Both the position numbers and the translations under genes were made by a program. DNA of 64,000 bases from positions 620,001-684,000 of the forward strand of contig OZ037875.1 of assembly GCA_964035575.1 (NCBI GenBank), read 5' to 3'. Source of the DNA: Rhynchopus sp. YZ270_cl-10 (lineage: Eukaryota > Euglenozoa > Diplonemea > Diplonemida > Diplonemidae). Shown piece by piece: positions 1 to 8,113 of this stretch. The notes beneath the pieces were generated by a model. The model was not told the DNA's origin and ran no database searches. It was given only the letters and a program-made list of their open reading frames with translations. Positions within the stretch are counted from its first letter, which is position 1. Every line of letters begins with the position of its first letter.

Positions 1-253
1 CCGACGTGGCCTTCTCAGTGGGGAAGGGCGAGCCTTCAAACACAAGGTACGTCGACTCCCCAATGTCAGGCCTATGCACGTCCTGCGAGGGAGCCTCTTC
101 TCCTGTCGACGACGACACAATGATGGGGAAGGTGTGAATGGAGTGACTGTCCACGAGACCGCCAGTCGTGAAGCGCACATTCACCTGGTACTCCTCCACA
201 GTTGTGCACGCCCCCACAGTTGTGCACAACATAAGCGGCAACAGGTGCGCCAT
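1..253 (-). CDS. N-terminus of a secreted or membrane protein, cut by the window edge
   Basis: Reading leftward from the ATG at 251-253, the frame stays open for 84 codons to the edge of the window. The first residues, MAHLLPLMLCTTVGA, form a short hydrophobic signal peptide, followed by CTTVEEYQVNVRFTTGG and then a hydrophilic, Ser/Thr- and acid-rich stretch (GEEAPSQDVHRPDIGESTYL). GC-rich third positions match the other two genes. The context before the ATG (tagcaATGG) is reasonable for a eukaryotic start. This implies entry into the secretory pathway. The family is not recognised and the C-terminal part is not visible. A downstream intron cannot be excluded, and a GTACC near 44-48 should not be read as a splice site without evidence. 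I am fairly confident that the segment is coding and confident of the strand. Confidence 0.7.
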   Translation of the reverse strand, partial: MAHLLPLMLCTTVGACTTVEEYQVNVRFTTGGLVDSHSIHTFPIIVSSSTGEEAPSQDVHRPDIGESTYLVFEGSPFPTEKATS

Positions 254-800
254 TGCTATCCTATTTCTCCTTTTCTTTGTTTTGTGTAGTTCAACAGAAA
301 ATATTCTGTGAGGTGCGGTGTTTGTGGGAGGAGAAGAAATGGAAAGATATTCAAAAGATGGGAAATTCCTTTTTTATAAGAACAGAACCAAATCCCTTTT
401 GGAAAGTACTTCAAACGGGAGAGGGGCGAGAGAAGGGAGAGACTGTCACTCACTAAGTTGTGTCAGACACAATCACCGCCCTTTTTTCTTTATTTTCTTT
501 CGTACAAGTACATGGTATTTATTTGTGACACAGGGGCATCCCCGCAAAGAGATGATCTAAGTACATGGATATAACAATAATGGGAGGGGCGGGTAAAACC
601 AAAAAGAAAACAAAACGGTAAGATAAGACTGAGCCACGTATAGTCATACGAAAAAAAAGGGGGGAAACCCTTGTAAGATGAACCATGCCTCACGTGCGCA
701 CTCATCTTTATAAAAAAAACGTATACTTCAATGCTGACTAAATTTCTAATGAGAAAACATGGTGTAACACTCACCCTTTCTTTTGCAAAGGTGTCGCGTG
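254..800 (-). other. Intergenic: 3' flank of the coiled-coil gene and 5' flank of the left-edge gene
   Basis: This 547-bp gap lies between two genes on the same strand. It is AT-rich with homopurine and homopyrimidine runs and shows no convincing exon. Reading on the minus strand, two AATAAA hexamers (plus-strand TTTATT at 518-523 and 489-494) lie about 280-310 nt after the stop codon of the coiled-coil gene. They are candidate polyadenylation signals. The remaining roughly 230 bp before 253 would hold the promoter and 5' UTR of the left-edge gene, but I see no recognisable core promoter element. Confidence 0.45.
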
Positions 801-3800
801 TCAGGGATATGCCTTGAAGGAGGACCGCGGGCTGACGAGCTCTGAGAGGAGACGTGTTGCTGAGGAGAGGTTTGTGAGACGGTGTGAGAGGGCGTTGTCG
901 TCTATACGGGCGCGCATCTGGCTCTCCATGTCGGTGACGTGCTTCATGGTCGTGGCTTCACGTTTCTCGGAAAGGCTTTGGTGGACGGACGCGACGTGTG
1001 CACGTTCCCAGGCAGAGTTGGTGCGAGCCTGCGCCGCTTCCGCTTCATGCACAAGGCGATGTGCCGCACCCTCCGCCAAAGCAACCTGGTGGCGCTGCCC
1101 CCTCAAGTCTGACTGCAGCACATCCACCTCCTCCTCCGCACGCTTGCGTGCGTGCTTGCCCTCAGACACCTGGCGTTTCAAGCACGACTCCTTCAGCTTC
1201 GTCCGTGAAAGCTCCTCGCGCAGGACGTCAGTCGTATTGTCAGCTTCACGAATGCGGCGCTTCACTGCAGCCGCCTCCCTGTCGCGCAGTGCAGACGCTG
1301 CCTGCATCTGATGCACCTTCGTCGAGTACTCACTCTGCTCGGATTCAACACGGCGGAGACGTGCACGCACCGCACAGCTCTCCTTCACAAGGTTATGCAT
1401 GTCGGCGTCGACCTGAGCCACTACTGCTGCCTTGGTTGTCTTCGCGTCGGAGCGTGCCGTCGTGAGGTCACGTTTGAGTGTGTCGGTCTCCTTGCGTTGT
1501 GTGTTCTCCAAGTGCACCATTCTGCGTGATGCACGGCTGGCGTCCTGCTGAGCTTCTATGCACTGCCCCTTGAGCGCTTCAGCCTCGCTGTTCGCACGGC
1601 GTGTGCCTTCGCGTGCTGCCTGTAGGTCACGTTGTACTTGCGAGTAGGACGACTTCAGACGTTCGAGCTCTATCCTTAGGGACTGCGACGCGTCGTTAGC
1701 CTGCTGCAGTGCCTGCGAGCTCTGGACAAGCTGCTTGCGGAGGTCGCGCAGCTCAGCGTCCCGACGGTGCACCTCCTGCTGCACGTCACGGCGGCGCTCG
1801 CCGGAGGTCTTGACCTCCTCAAGGTTCTTCTTGCGCAGTTCCTCCACCTCGGCAGACATCGTGGTGACCTCCTCCTCAGTGCGGCGCAGAGCCTCCTTCA
1901 CCCCAGACACCTCCGTCTGCAGACGTGCGGTCTCGACCTCGTGGCGCGCCTTTGCATCCTTTAGGTTGTTCGTCGCCTTCTCCATCGCCTCCTTGTGCTC
2001 AGCAGCCCCGTCGTTCAAGCGCTGTCTCGTGAGTTCGAGCTCGGCCTTCAAAACGCTGACATCGGAGTGCATTGCACGGAAGTCGCGTTCAATGCGTTCG
2101 TGCTCCTCAGCGATCTGCTCTGCCTTAGCCTCTGCAGTCTCTGCGTCTTCACGTGACTGGCGGAGCTCCTCTTGCAGGTGTTCCACTTGGCGGGCGTTGT
2201 GTTTTGAGGAGTTGCGTTCTTTGAAGAGTTCGAGCTCGACGGACTGTGCCCTGGCGCTTTGGCGGTTGAACATTGCCTCGGCGTCGGCCGCGGGTGTGGC
2301 CCTGCGTGGGGAGGGAGAGGTCGGGCGGTCGTGCGAGAGTGCGGAGATGCGGAGACCTGCGTTCTTGAGTGCACGGTCGCGCTCCTCAAGCTGGATGCGA
2401 AGCCCCTCCACCTTTGCGTTCGCAGAGGCCATGTCGCGGTTCGCCGTCGCCACCTGGCGCTCGAGACGCGTCGACTTGCTCTGCGAACGCGAGTCGTTCT
2501 CACTCGCAAACTTCTCAAGGTTGGTCACCTCCTCCCTCGCCTCCGCAGCTTCAGCCTCTGCCTTCTCACGGCGGTTGCGTTCGCCCTGCAGCTGCTGCTT
2601 GTGCCACGTATCCTGGTCCTTCATGCGGATCTCAGCCTGGTTGTGTTGAAGCGTAGCCTCAGCCTTATAAGACTGCAGGCTCTGGTTCGCCTTAGAGAGT
2701 GCCGTCTCAAGACCGTCAATAGTCTTGCGCCCCTCCTGGTTCGTCTGTGAAGCCTCCTTCAGCTGTAGCAGGATGCGATCAGAGTGCAGCTTGAGCTCCT
2801 CCTTTTGCTGCATCACCTTGAGACTGTTGTCGTGCTTCTCCTTCGCAAAGTCGCGCTTCCACTGTTCGATCTGGTCCTCGTGTTTCTTCTCAGCCACTTC
2901 ATATGTGGTGCGCTCCTTCTGCTGCTGTGCACGGAGTTGGTCCAAGGTGGTTTGCAGGATGCGCACCTTCTCGTTGTTCGTCCTGTCGGAGGCCTGCTGT
3001 CCTTTCTCTATGCCCAGCTCCTCTGCCTTGCGAAGTACAAGACGAAGCTCATCCATCTCGCGTGTGTGCTGCTGGCGGACGGTATCCATCTCCACCTCGG
3101 TCTGGTCTGTCTGCTGCTTCAGCTCAAGGCTGCGTTGGTGGAGCTGCGACTTCAAAGACTCCAGCTGATTCTGGTGGTCGGTGGTGTAGCGTGTGTGCTT
3201 GTCCTTCTCCGAGACGAGCTGGTCCTCGATGCTCTTGAGCGACTCCTGCAGCTCCGTATCGGCAGCATGGCGTTGTGTCTGCAGCTCCTGCCGCAGGGTG
3301 CCCACCTGCATGCGCAGCGTCGTGGCCTCCTCTGTGATCTCGTCCTTCTGCTTGCTGATGGCCTCCTCTCTGTGGCTTGCCTCCGCCACCTGCAGCTGTG
3401 TCTCATGCTCAAGTTGTTTGTAGCGCTCGTCCAGGTCTTGGAAACGCTGCTCTGCTGTGTAGAGTTCCTCGCTGTGCTGCCGTGCAAGGTCTCTGAACTT
3501 CTGGCGTTGTGCCTCAAGCTCAGTCTCAAGAAGTGTCCTGTCATGCTCGAGAATGCTCTTAGCGTCGTCCTGGCGGGAGAGCTTCTCGATGTTGTTCGCA
3601 AGGGAAAACTCAGCCTCGTTCACACGCAACTTCAGGTCGCGGATCTCTGCATCCCGCTGCCCCATAGCCTCCGAAGACTGCAGCTCGTGGCTCATCATGG
3701 AGGAACGCCACGACTCCTCACGCGCGGACAGCTTGAGACTGTATGATGTGGTCAGCTGCTCCACCTCAGCTACAAGGTCCGTCTCACGCCGCACGAGTTG

Positions 3801-5610
3801 TTCCACGCGCCCCTCAAGGTCCTCAATGCGTGCGTCACACTTAAGGTTCTGTGCAGCGCTGCCCTGCTCCCGCTGCTCCAAGCGCTGCTTCAGGCCAAAG
3901 ATCTCCTCGCTCATGCGCGCCTTCTCTGCCACAGACTCCTCCCGCTCCTCCTGCAGCTGTAGCTGTACGCGTGTGATCTCGACTGTCTTCGCAGTGACCT
4001 CAGCCGTGCGCCTCTCGAGCTCATCCTTCAAGCGGATGCTTGTGCCTGATGCTTGCTGCTCGTTGTGGCTGCTTTCACTTTGCGCCATCTTAAGGCGGCT
4101 TTCGCATTCGTGCAGCTGCTCAGTGACCTTTGTCAGTTCTCTTGTCAGGGAGCTGAGCTTCTCTTGTGACTGTAGTGGGGGGAATGGTGTTTGTGGTGTT
4201 TACTGTTACATTTCAGACATCCTTCTGCAGGTTACCACTAAAGATGGTTGATAAGTTGAGTGGAGCCAATGCTATTTATATCATACCTCGGATGCGTATG
4301 CCAGACGTGCCTCCTCAGCCTCCGTGGCACTCTTGCGCAGCTTGTCGGCCTGCAGGAAGTGTGCGTGCAGGGTGTGGTGTGCTGCGGCATACCTTTATGG
4401 AGTATTCCTGGCGCACAAGACGGAGCTCCTCACGCATCACGTTCACCTCCTCGTTCTTCGTGGTCTCCCGCTTCTCTTGGTTCTGGCGGATCGCATCAAA
4501 GTTCTCCTTCATTTCCTGCAGACGTCTGTCGCCGTCTTTGTTTTTAGCGTTGTGCTCCTTGGCCTCACTCAGAAGCGTCTCATTTTTGCTCTTCTCAAAC
4601 TGCAGCTCGTTCTCGACGTTCATCAATTGCTCAAGCTTTTCGTCCAGCTTGCTTTGCAATGCGCTAGAGTCCAGGTTGTGCTGTCTGTGCGACTCGGTCA
4701 TGGCAGTCTCCTTCTTGTCAAGCTCACGCTGGCGTGCTTCAATCTTGTCTTGGAGGGTTTCGCGCTGTGCCTTCTCCTGCCCGATTTGGATCTCATTTCT
4801 GGAGATGATGCCCTGTGCGTCGATGTACTTACGGGAGTACTGGTTGCACTGTACCTTCAGCGTTTCATTCTCGGAGCTGAGTGTGTCAAACGCTGCAAGC
4901 GCGTTTGTGAGTTGCAGCTGCAGCTCTGCGGCACGCTGCTCAGCCTCATTGGCGTTCAGGTCGATCTTGTCGCTGCCGGCTTTGATCTCGAGGTCGCTGA
5001 TCTGTGTTTTGGCCTCTGTGAGGCGCACTGCCGATGCGGTGAGCTCGTCCTGAAGGTTCTTGACCTCCTCCTTGAGCTTATCGGCACTGCTAGTGAAGAA
5101 GCCTACTTTGTCGTTGAGGAGGGCGATTTTCTTCTCTGCTTCGGTTAGGTCTAATGTTGCCTCAGCACGGCCTTCGTCGCGTGCACGCTCCAATGCTTTG
5201 TCGTTGTCGTTGATGGTTGCATCCTTTTCGGCGAGGCTTGTCTCGAGCCCTTGCACCTGGAGCTGCAGGGAGCGGAGCTGTTCAAGCAGACGCATCTCCT
5301 CCCGCCGTCCTGAAGCCTCCATGTTTGCGTTGGCCTCCCTACGTAGCGTCTCGACCTGCTCGTTGGCGAGTTCGAGCTCGGACTTCTGAGCTGCCACCTC
5401 GTTCTGGTGCCGTGTGCCTTCATCCTTTGCAAAGGTCAGCTCCGTCTCCATATCAACCAACCGCGTCTCCAACGTCACAACCTTCTCCTCAGCCTCCCCC
5501 AGAAACTCCTCCAAAGCCGCTGTGTCCTCCAACAGCCGCTGCACCCCAGTGCTGATCTCCTCTGGACTCGCATTGCGGATGAACTCAATATCCCCAAACC
5601 CGAGACTCAT
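801..5610 (-). CDS. Large coiled-coil protein, three exons, about 1,549 residues
   Basis: Exons are 5610-4393 (406 codons), 4349-4287 (21 codons) and 4169-801 (1,122 codons plus stop). The two long open frames belong together: joining at AAG|GTATGC...CTGCAG|GCC and GAG|GTATGA...CTACAG|TCA keeps phase 0 and restores continuous coiled coil through the junctions (EYSIK, then ADKLRKSATEAEEARLAY, then SQEKLSSLTREL). The ATG formerly visible at 4088 is internal (Met455). Almost the whole protein is rich in E, K, Q, R, L and A with heptad-like spacing and no transmembrane segment. The N-terminal ~20 residues (MSLGFGDIEFIRNASPEEI) are not coiled coil. A Pro/Ser-rich break (RPTSPSPRRATP) falls near residues 1035-1055, and a non-coiled tail (LLSELVSPRSSFKAYP) ends the protein. 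A cytoskeletal, centrosomal or ciliary-rootlet role is the usual setting for such proteins, but this is inference. No specific family is recognised; myosin-tail-like matches would be compositional. Confidence 0.88.
4170..4286 (-). other. Intron 2 of the coiled-coil gene (117 nt)
   Basis: On the minus strand it begins GTATGATATAAATAG and ends CCCCCCACTACAG. It contains in-frame stops and is AT-rich compared with its flanks. Phase 0 between GAG and TCA. After it the frame runs SQEKLSSLTRELTKVTEQL and straight into the residues that follow the internal Met. Confidence 0.8.
4287..4349 (-). other. 63-nt internal micro-exon of the coiled-coil gene
   Basis: This segment encodes 21 residues beginning ADKLRKSATEAEEARLAY, in frame with both neighbouring exons. 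Its composition (E, A, K, R, L) matches the flanking coiled coil, and it is bounded by CTGCAG| and |GTATGA splice sites. Twenty-one residues are exactly three heptads, so inclusion or skipping would keep both the reading frame and the heptad register. Alternative splicing is therefore structurally possible, though nothing here shows that it occurs. Confidence 0.75.
4350..4392 (-). other. Intron 1 of the coiled-coil gene (43 nt)
   Basis: On the minus strand it begins GTATGCCGCAGC and ends ACACTTCCTGCAG. It lies between codons AAG and GCC, so it is in phase 0. Reading through it gives VCRSTPHPARTL and then a stop, an abrupt loss of coiled-coil character. Removing it restores the helix. At 43 nt it is a very short spliceosomal intron. 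Confidence 0.8.
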
Positions 5611-6600
5611 TTTGAGACCAGAAAAAACCGCGCCAGGGAGAAAAAAAAAACAGGGGGTGTCGGGTCAAAGGGGGGTTACTTTTTCTCCCCTTCTCCCAGC
5701 TGACTCCACCTGAGGGGCAGTGTGTAGTGTGCGGGGGTGTGGGGGACAAAAGTGATCAACTGATTTACAATTCTATTTTTGTTTTTGTTTTTGTTGGAAG
5801 TAGTGAAAAAAAAAAAAAAAACAAAGAAATATGGGGGAAGGAGGAGGGGGGGTTCTTCGGTCTTTCCCCCCCCTCCCAAGAAACAGCTGTTTTTTTGAAA
5901 ATTTGGTAACCTCCCTCCCCCCTTTTTTTTGCTATCACTATCCTCCTTTCGAAGAACGAATCACTGAACGGAACCAGAAGACATAAAAACCAAAAAAAGA
6001 AAAAGGTCTCAATAAGACCAAGTTGAGCCACTGCACTGCTGAAACAGAAAAAAAAAAAAAAAAACAGAAGACTTGTACCACACCACCAGCGAATAAACGG
6101 CTTAACAAGGTGCACAAAATTACTCAATAAAACACACGAGAAAAAACTTGAAAGCCCTGAAACGTAAATTAGCTTCACGGAATTTTCAATACAGGAGAAC
6201 ACCTTTCTTAATTCCCAACTACAAAACAAAGGGGGTCTTCCATATAAGCTTTTTCGAAGAATGGGTGATATAGACAACACAATTTGTCAGCATTCCTTTC
6301 CTTTCATTTTTTTTTTTTTTCTTTTTCTTTTTTGTACAAATACCTCCCTTTTCATTGCCACGTTGCATTGGAGAGTGCACCAGAGGGTGCTCTCAAGCCC
6401 AATCGATTTTTTTTTATCAGTATATTTTTCCACCCTGTCTTGTGCCTGCGATTCTTATTTTTATCATATTCAGAATCGGTCATGCTCCTTCATATTGTTA
6501 GCACAGTATTGGTAACACCGTGGTAATCAAATTAATATTGAAAGTTCACATGATTTGCAGGGGGAAAACGTCTTTTTTATTATTATTTTGAAAGAAAAGG
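5611..6600. other. AT-rich, homopolymer-rich flank upstream of the coiled-coil gene
   Basis: No exon can be supported in this ~990 bp. It holds long homopolymer runs: A10 near 5641, A17 near 5805, A18 near 6046, T14 near 6306. It also has a G-run/C-run pair near 5834-5877 that could fold on itself. The first few hundred bases should contain the 5' UTR and promoter of the coiled-coil gene, which reads leftward from 5610. I cannot point to a TATA box or initiator with confidence. The sequence TTTCGAAGAACG (5947) recurs with small changes at 6252 and 6759; its meaning is unknown. Confidence 0.5.
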
Positions 6601-6797
6601 GGGGGGGGGGTAACCCCAGGGATTACGCAGCTCCCCCTAAAATAAAAAAAGTACGTATGGATTTTCATACACGTACAATTCTAAGCAAAAACAATTAAAA
6701 ACCGCGCGCGCTTCGCGCGCGCTCTCCCTGGCAAAGTTGGTTGAGAAGGGGTGTGAAAGTTCGAAGAACGGGAAAAATCATCAGTCATGGTACCCAA

Positions 6798-6957
6798 ATG
6801 TTCCTGGCGAAGCCACGGTACGAAACATTTCTTAAAAATCTTGACATAAAATGGCACTTTCGTTGGTAACTATGGTCCAGTTCCGCAAATTTTACTTCCC
6901 TATTTTGATAAAACGAAAGTTTCTGGCGAAGCCGCGGTACGCAACATTTCTAAAAAT
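6798..6957 (+). repeat. Two direct copies of a ~39-bp motif with the CGGTACG core
   Basis: The segment 6798-6836 (tggcgaagccacggtacg in its middle) recurs at 6917-6956 (tggcgaagccgcggtacg). Most flanking bases are conserved, including the trailing CAACATTTCTAAAAAT-type stretch. The start-to-start distance is about 119 bp. The shared core CGGTACG appears again at 7021, 10222 and 10560, linking this element to the one at 10081-10665. Confidence 0.6.
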
Positions 6958-7182
6958 TGTGCTTTAAATTGCTTATTATGTCACGGGAAGGGTGTATTGC
7001 AATCTAGCACCGCAGGCGCACGGTACGCTACTTTTTTTCTTTCGCCATGCTGCATGCTCCTTTTCCGGTAAAATAGGAAATTGTCTTCTACAAATAGAAT
7101 TCTGTAGGGGGTAGGTGAGAGGTGGGGGCGGAGCCCCACTCCTAACCTACCCCACCCCAGCCCCAATCCAAAACCCAAATTA

Positions 7183-7258
7183 CCTACGTATGGACACGTA
7201 TGGACACGTATGGATTCCACCTTTTCAAAAACAATTCACGTATGGATTTCCATACGTT
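7183..7258. repeat. Short tandem ACGTATGGACAC copies and a palindrome
   Basis: A 12-bp motif, ACGTATGGACAC, is repeated in tandem from about 7187 and is followed 35 bp later by the palindrome ACGTATGGATTTCCATACGT. The left-hand partner is at 6653. These sit close to the right end of the probable TIR element and look like sub-terminal repeats, which transposases of several DNA-transposon families bind. Binding here is inference. Confidence 0.5.
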
Positions 7259-7289
7259 CCACACGTGGAGCGTAATCCCTGGGTAACCC

Positions 7290-8113
7290 TTTGTTGAGAA
7301 CCCCATGCTGGTACAAATTTATCCCCACCCCCTCCACCCGGTCTCTCTTCATGAAACATATCCTATACAACCCTGCATACAAATGGTGTGGCATGAAACA
7401 CATGACATGTCAACGGAAAAAGAACAGGTTCTCAGAGATAAAATGGCGCTTCAAAGGCTAGGCTGCGTGCACATGGGACATCCACAAGGCTTTATTGTTT
7501 TGCTAAATTGATGGAATTGTGCACTTTTCTTTTTTTTTCTTGAAAACTTGGTTGTATTAGTGTAGACACCCGAGGATGAACTCCACAATTTCCCTATACT
7601 ATATTTCTTTTTTTGCTCGTTCAGTGCCAAATACGTGAGAAGGAAAATACGAACAACTCAGTAAATTGTTCGCGACCCCGCCGTTCAAGTTGCTCTCTAC
7701 AACTTGTGAGAGTTGCATTCCTTCAGATAACTGTTGAAGCGAGGACCCTTCCCTTCACTGGGCCAGAAAAACTTTACCACACACAAAATGAGAATTGAAC
7801 GGAACAATTCGAGCGAAGCACAAAAAAAAATGGCAATGTTGAGGCACATTGCCTTCCCCCCCCTTTTCCCTCCCGTATCACATCACATTGCAGAGCACCG
7901 CCGTACCCACCCCACTCTTCACTTTTCTCTCATGCAAGAAACAAACGCATCCCTGGAATGACGTTTAGGGCTTGAACTTTTTCACATCCTGTGTAAAGGT
8001 GTATTGTATTTTTGTTTTTTGTTTTTGTTTATTTGAAAACTTGGTTGTATTAGTGTATTAGTGTTTATTTTATTTTTGCTTTTTATGGTGTGGCACAAAA
8101 CCCCCCAAGTACA
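7290..8113. other. AT-rich interval with small direct and inverted repeats, no supported gene
   Basis: No exon is convincing. A 24-bp direct repeat (starting TGAAAACTTGGTTGTATTAG) occurs at 7541-7564 and 8034-8057. The 13-mer ATGGTGTGGCACA at 8085-8097 has an inverted copy at 8164-8176, and its first 11 bases recur at 7383. TTTATT hexamers at 8063-8075 and 8151-8156 read AATAAA on the minus strand, so the right part is probably the 3' UTR or terminator region of the secreted-protein gene. A possible terminal exon at 7965-7988 (DVKKFKP then stop) after a CACAG acceptor is noted under that gene. Confidence 0.45.

Larger units (their letters stand above)
6601..7289. mobile_element. Probable non-autonomous TIR DNA element (about 690 bp)
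   Basis: The ends are inverted copies of one another. The left end reads GGGTAACCCCAGGGATTACG (6608-6627); the reverse complement of the right end reads GGGTTACCCAGGGATTACGC (7288-7269). A second inverted pair lies just inside: ACGTATGGATTTTCATAC at 6653 against the reverse complement of 7237-7258. The interior has no transposase frame. It carries a 39-bp direct repeat, the CGGTACG motif three times, a GC-alternating hairpin near 6703 and a GGGGC-GGA-GCCCC hairpin near 7125. A G12 run at the left end hides any target-site duplication. The superfamily cannot be assigned, and exact termini are uncertain by a few bases. Confidence 0.5.

Noticed and set aside
814-5713. Several long plus-strand frames opposite the coiled-coil gene
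   Set aside because: They are antisense shadows of a GC-rich, E/K/Q/L-rich coding strand. Their Ser/Arg/Cys/Leu-rich peptides show no domain, and the minus strand explains splice sites and composition.
6046-6330. Poly(A)/poly(T) runs as tails of retroposed copies
   Set aside because: The runs have no adjacent gene-like or SINE-like body and no flanking target duplications; the whole interval is homopolymer-rich.
7660-7720. tRNA-like GTTCAAGT stretch
   Set aside because: A GTTCAA box alone is present; no acceptor stem, A box or cloverleaf can be built around it.
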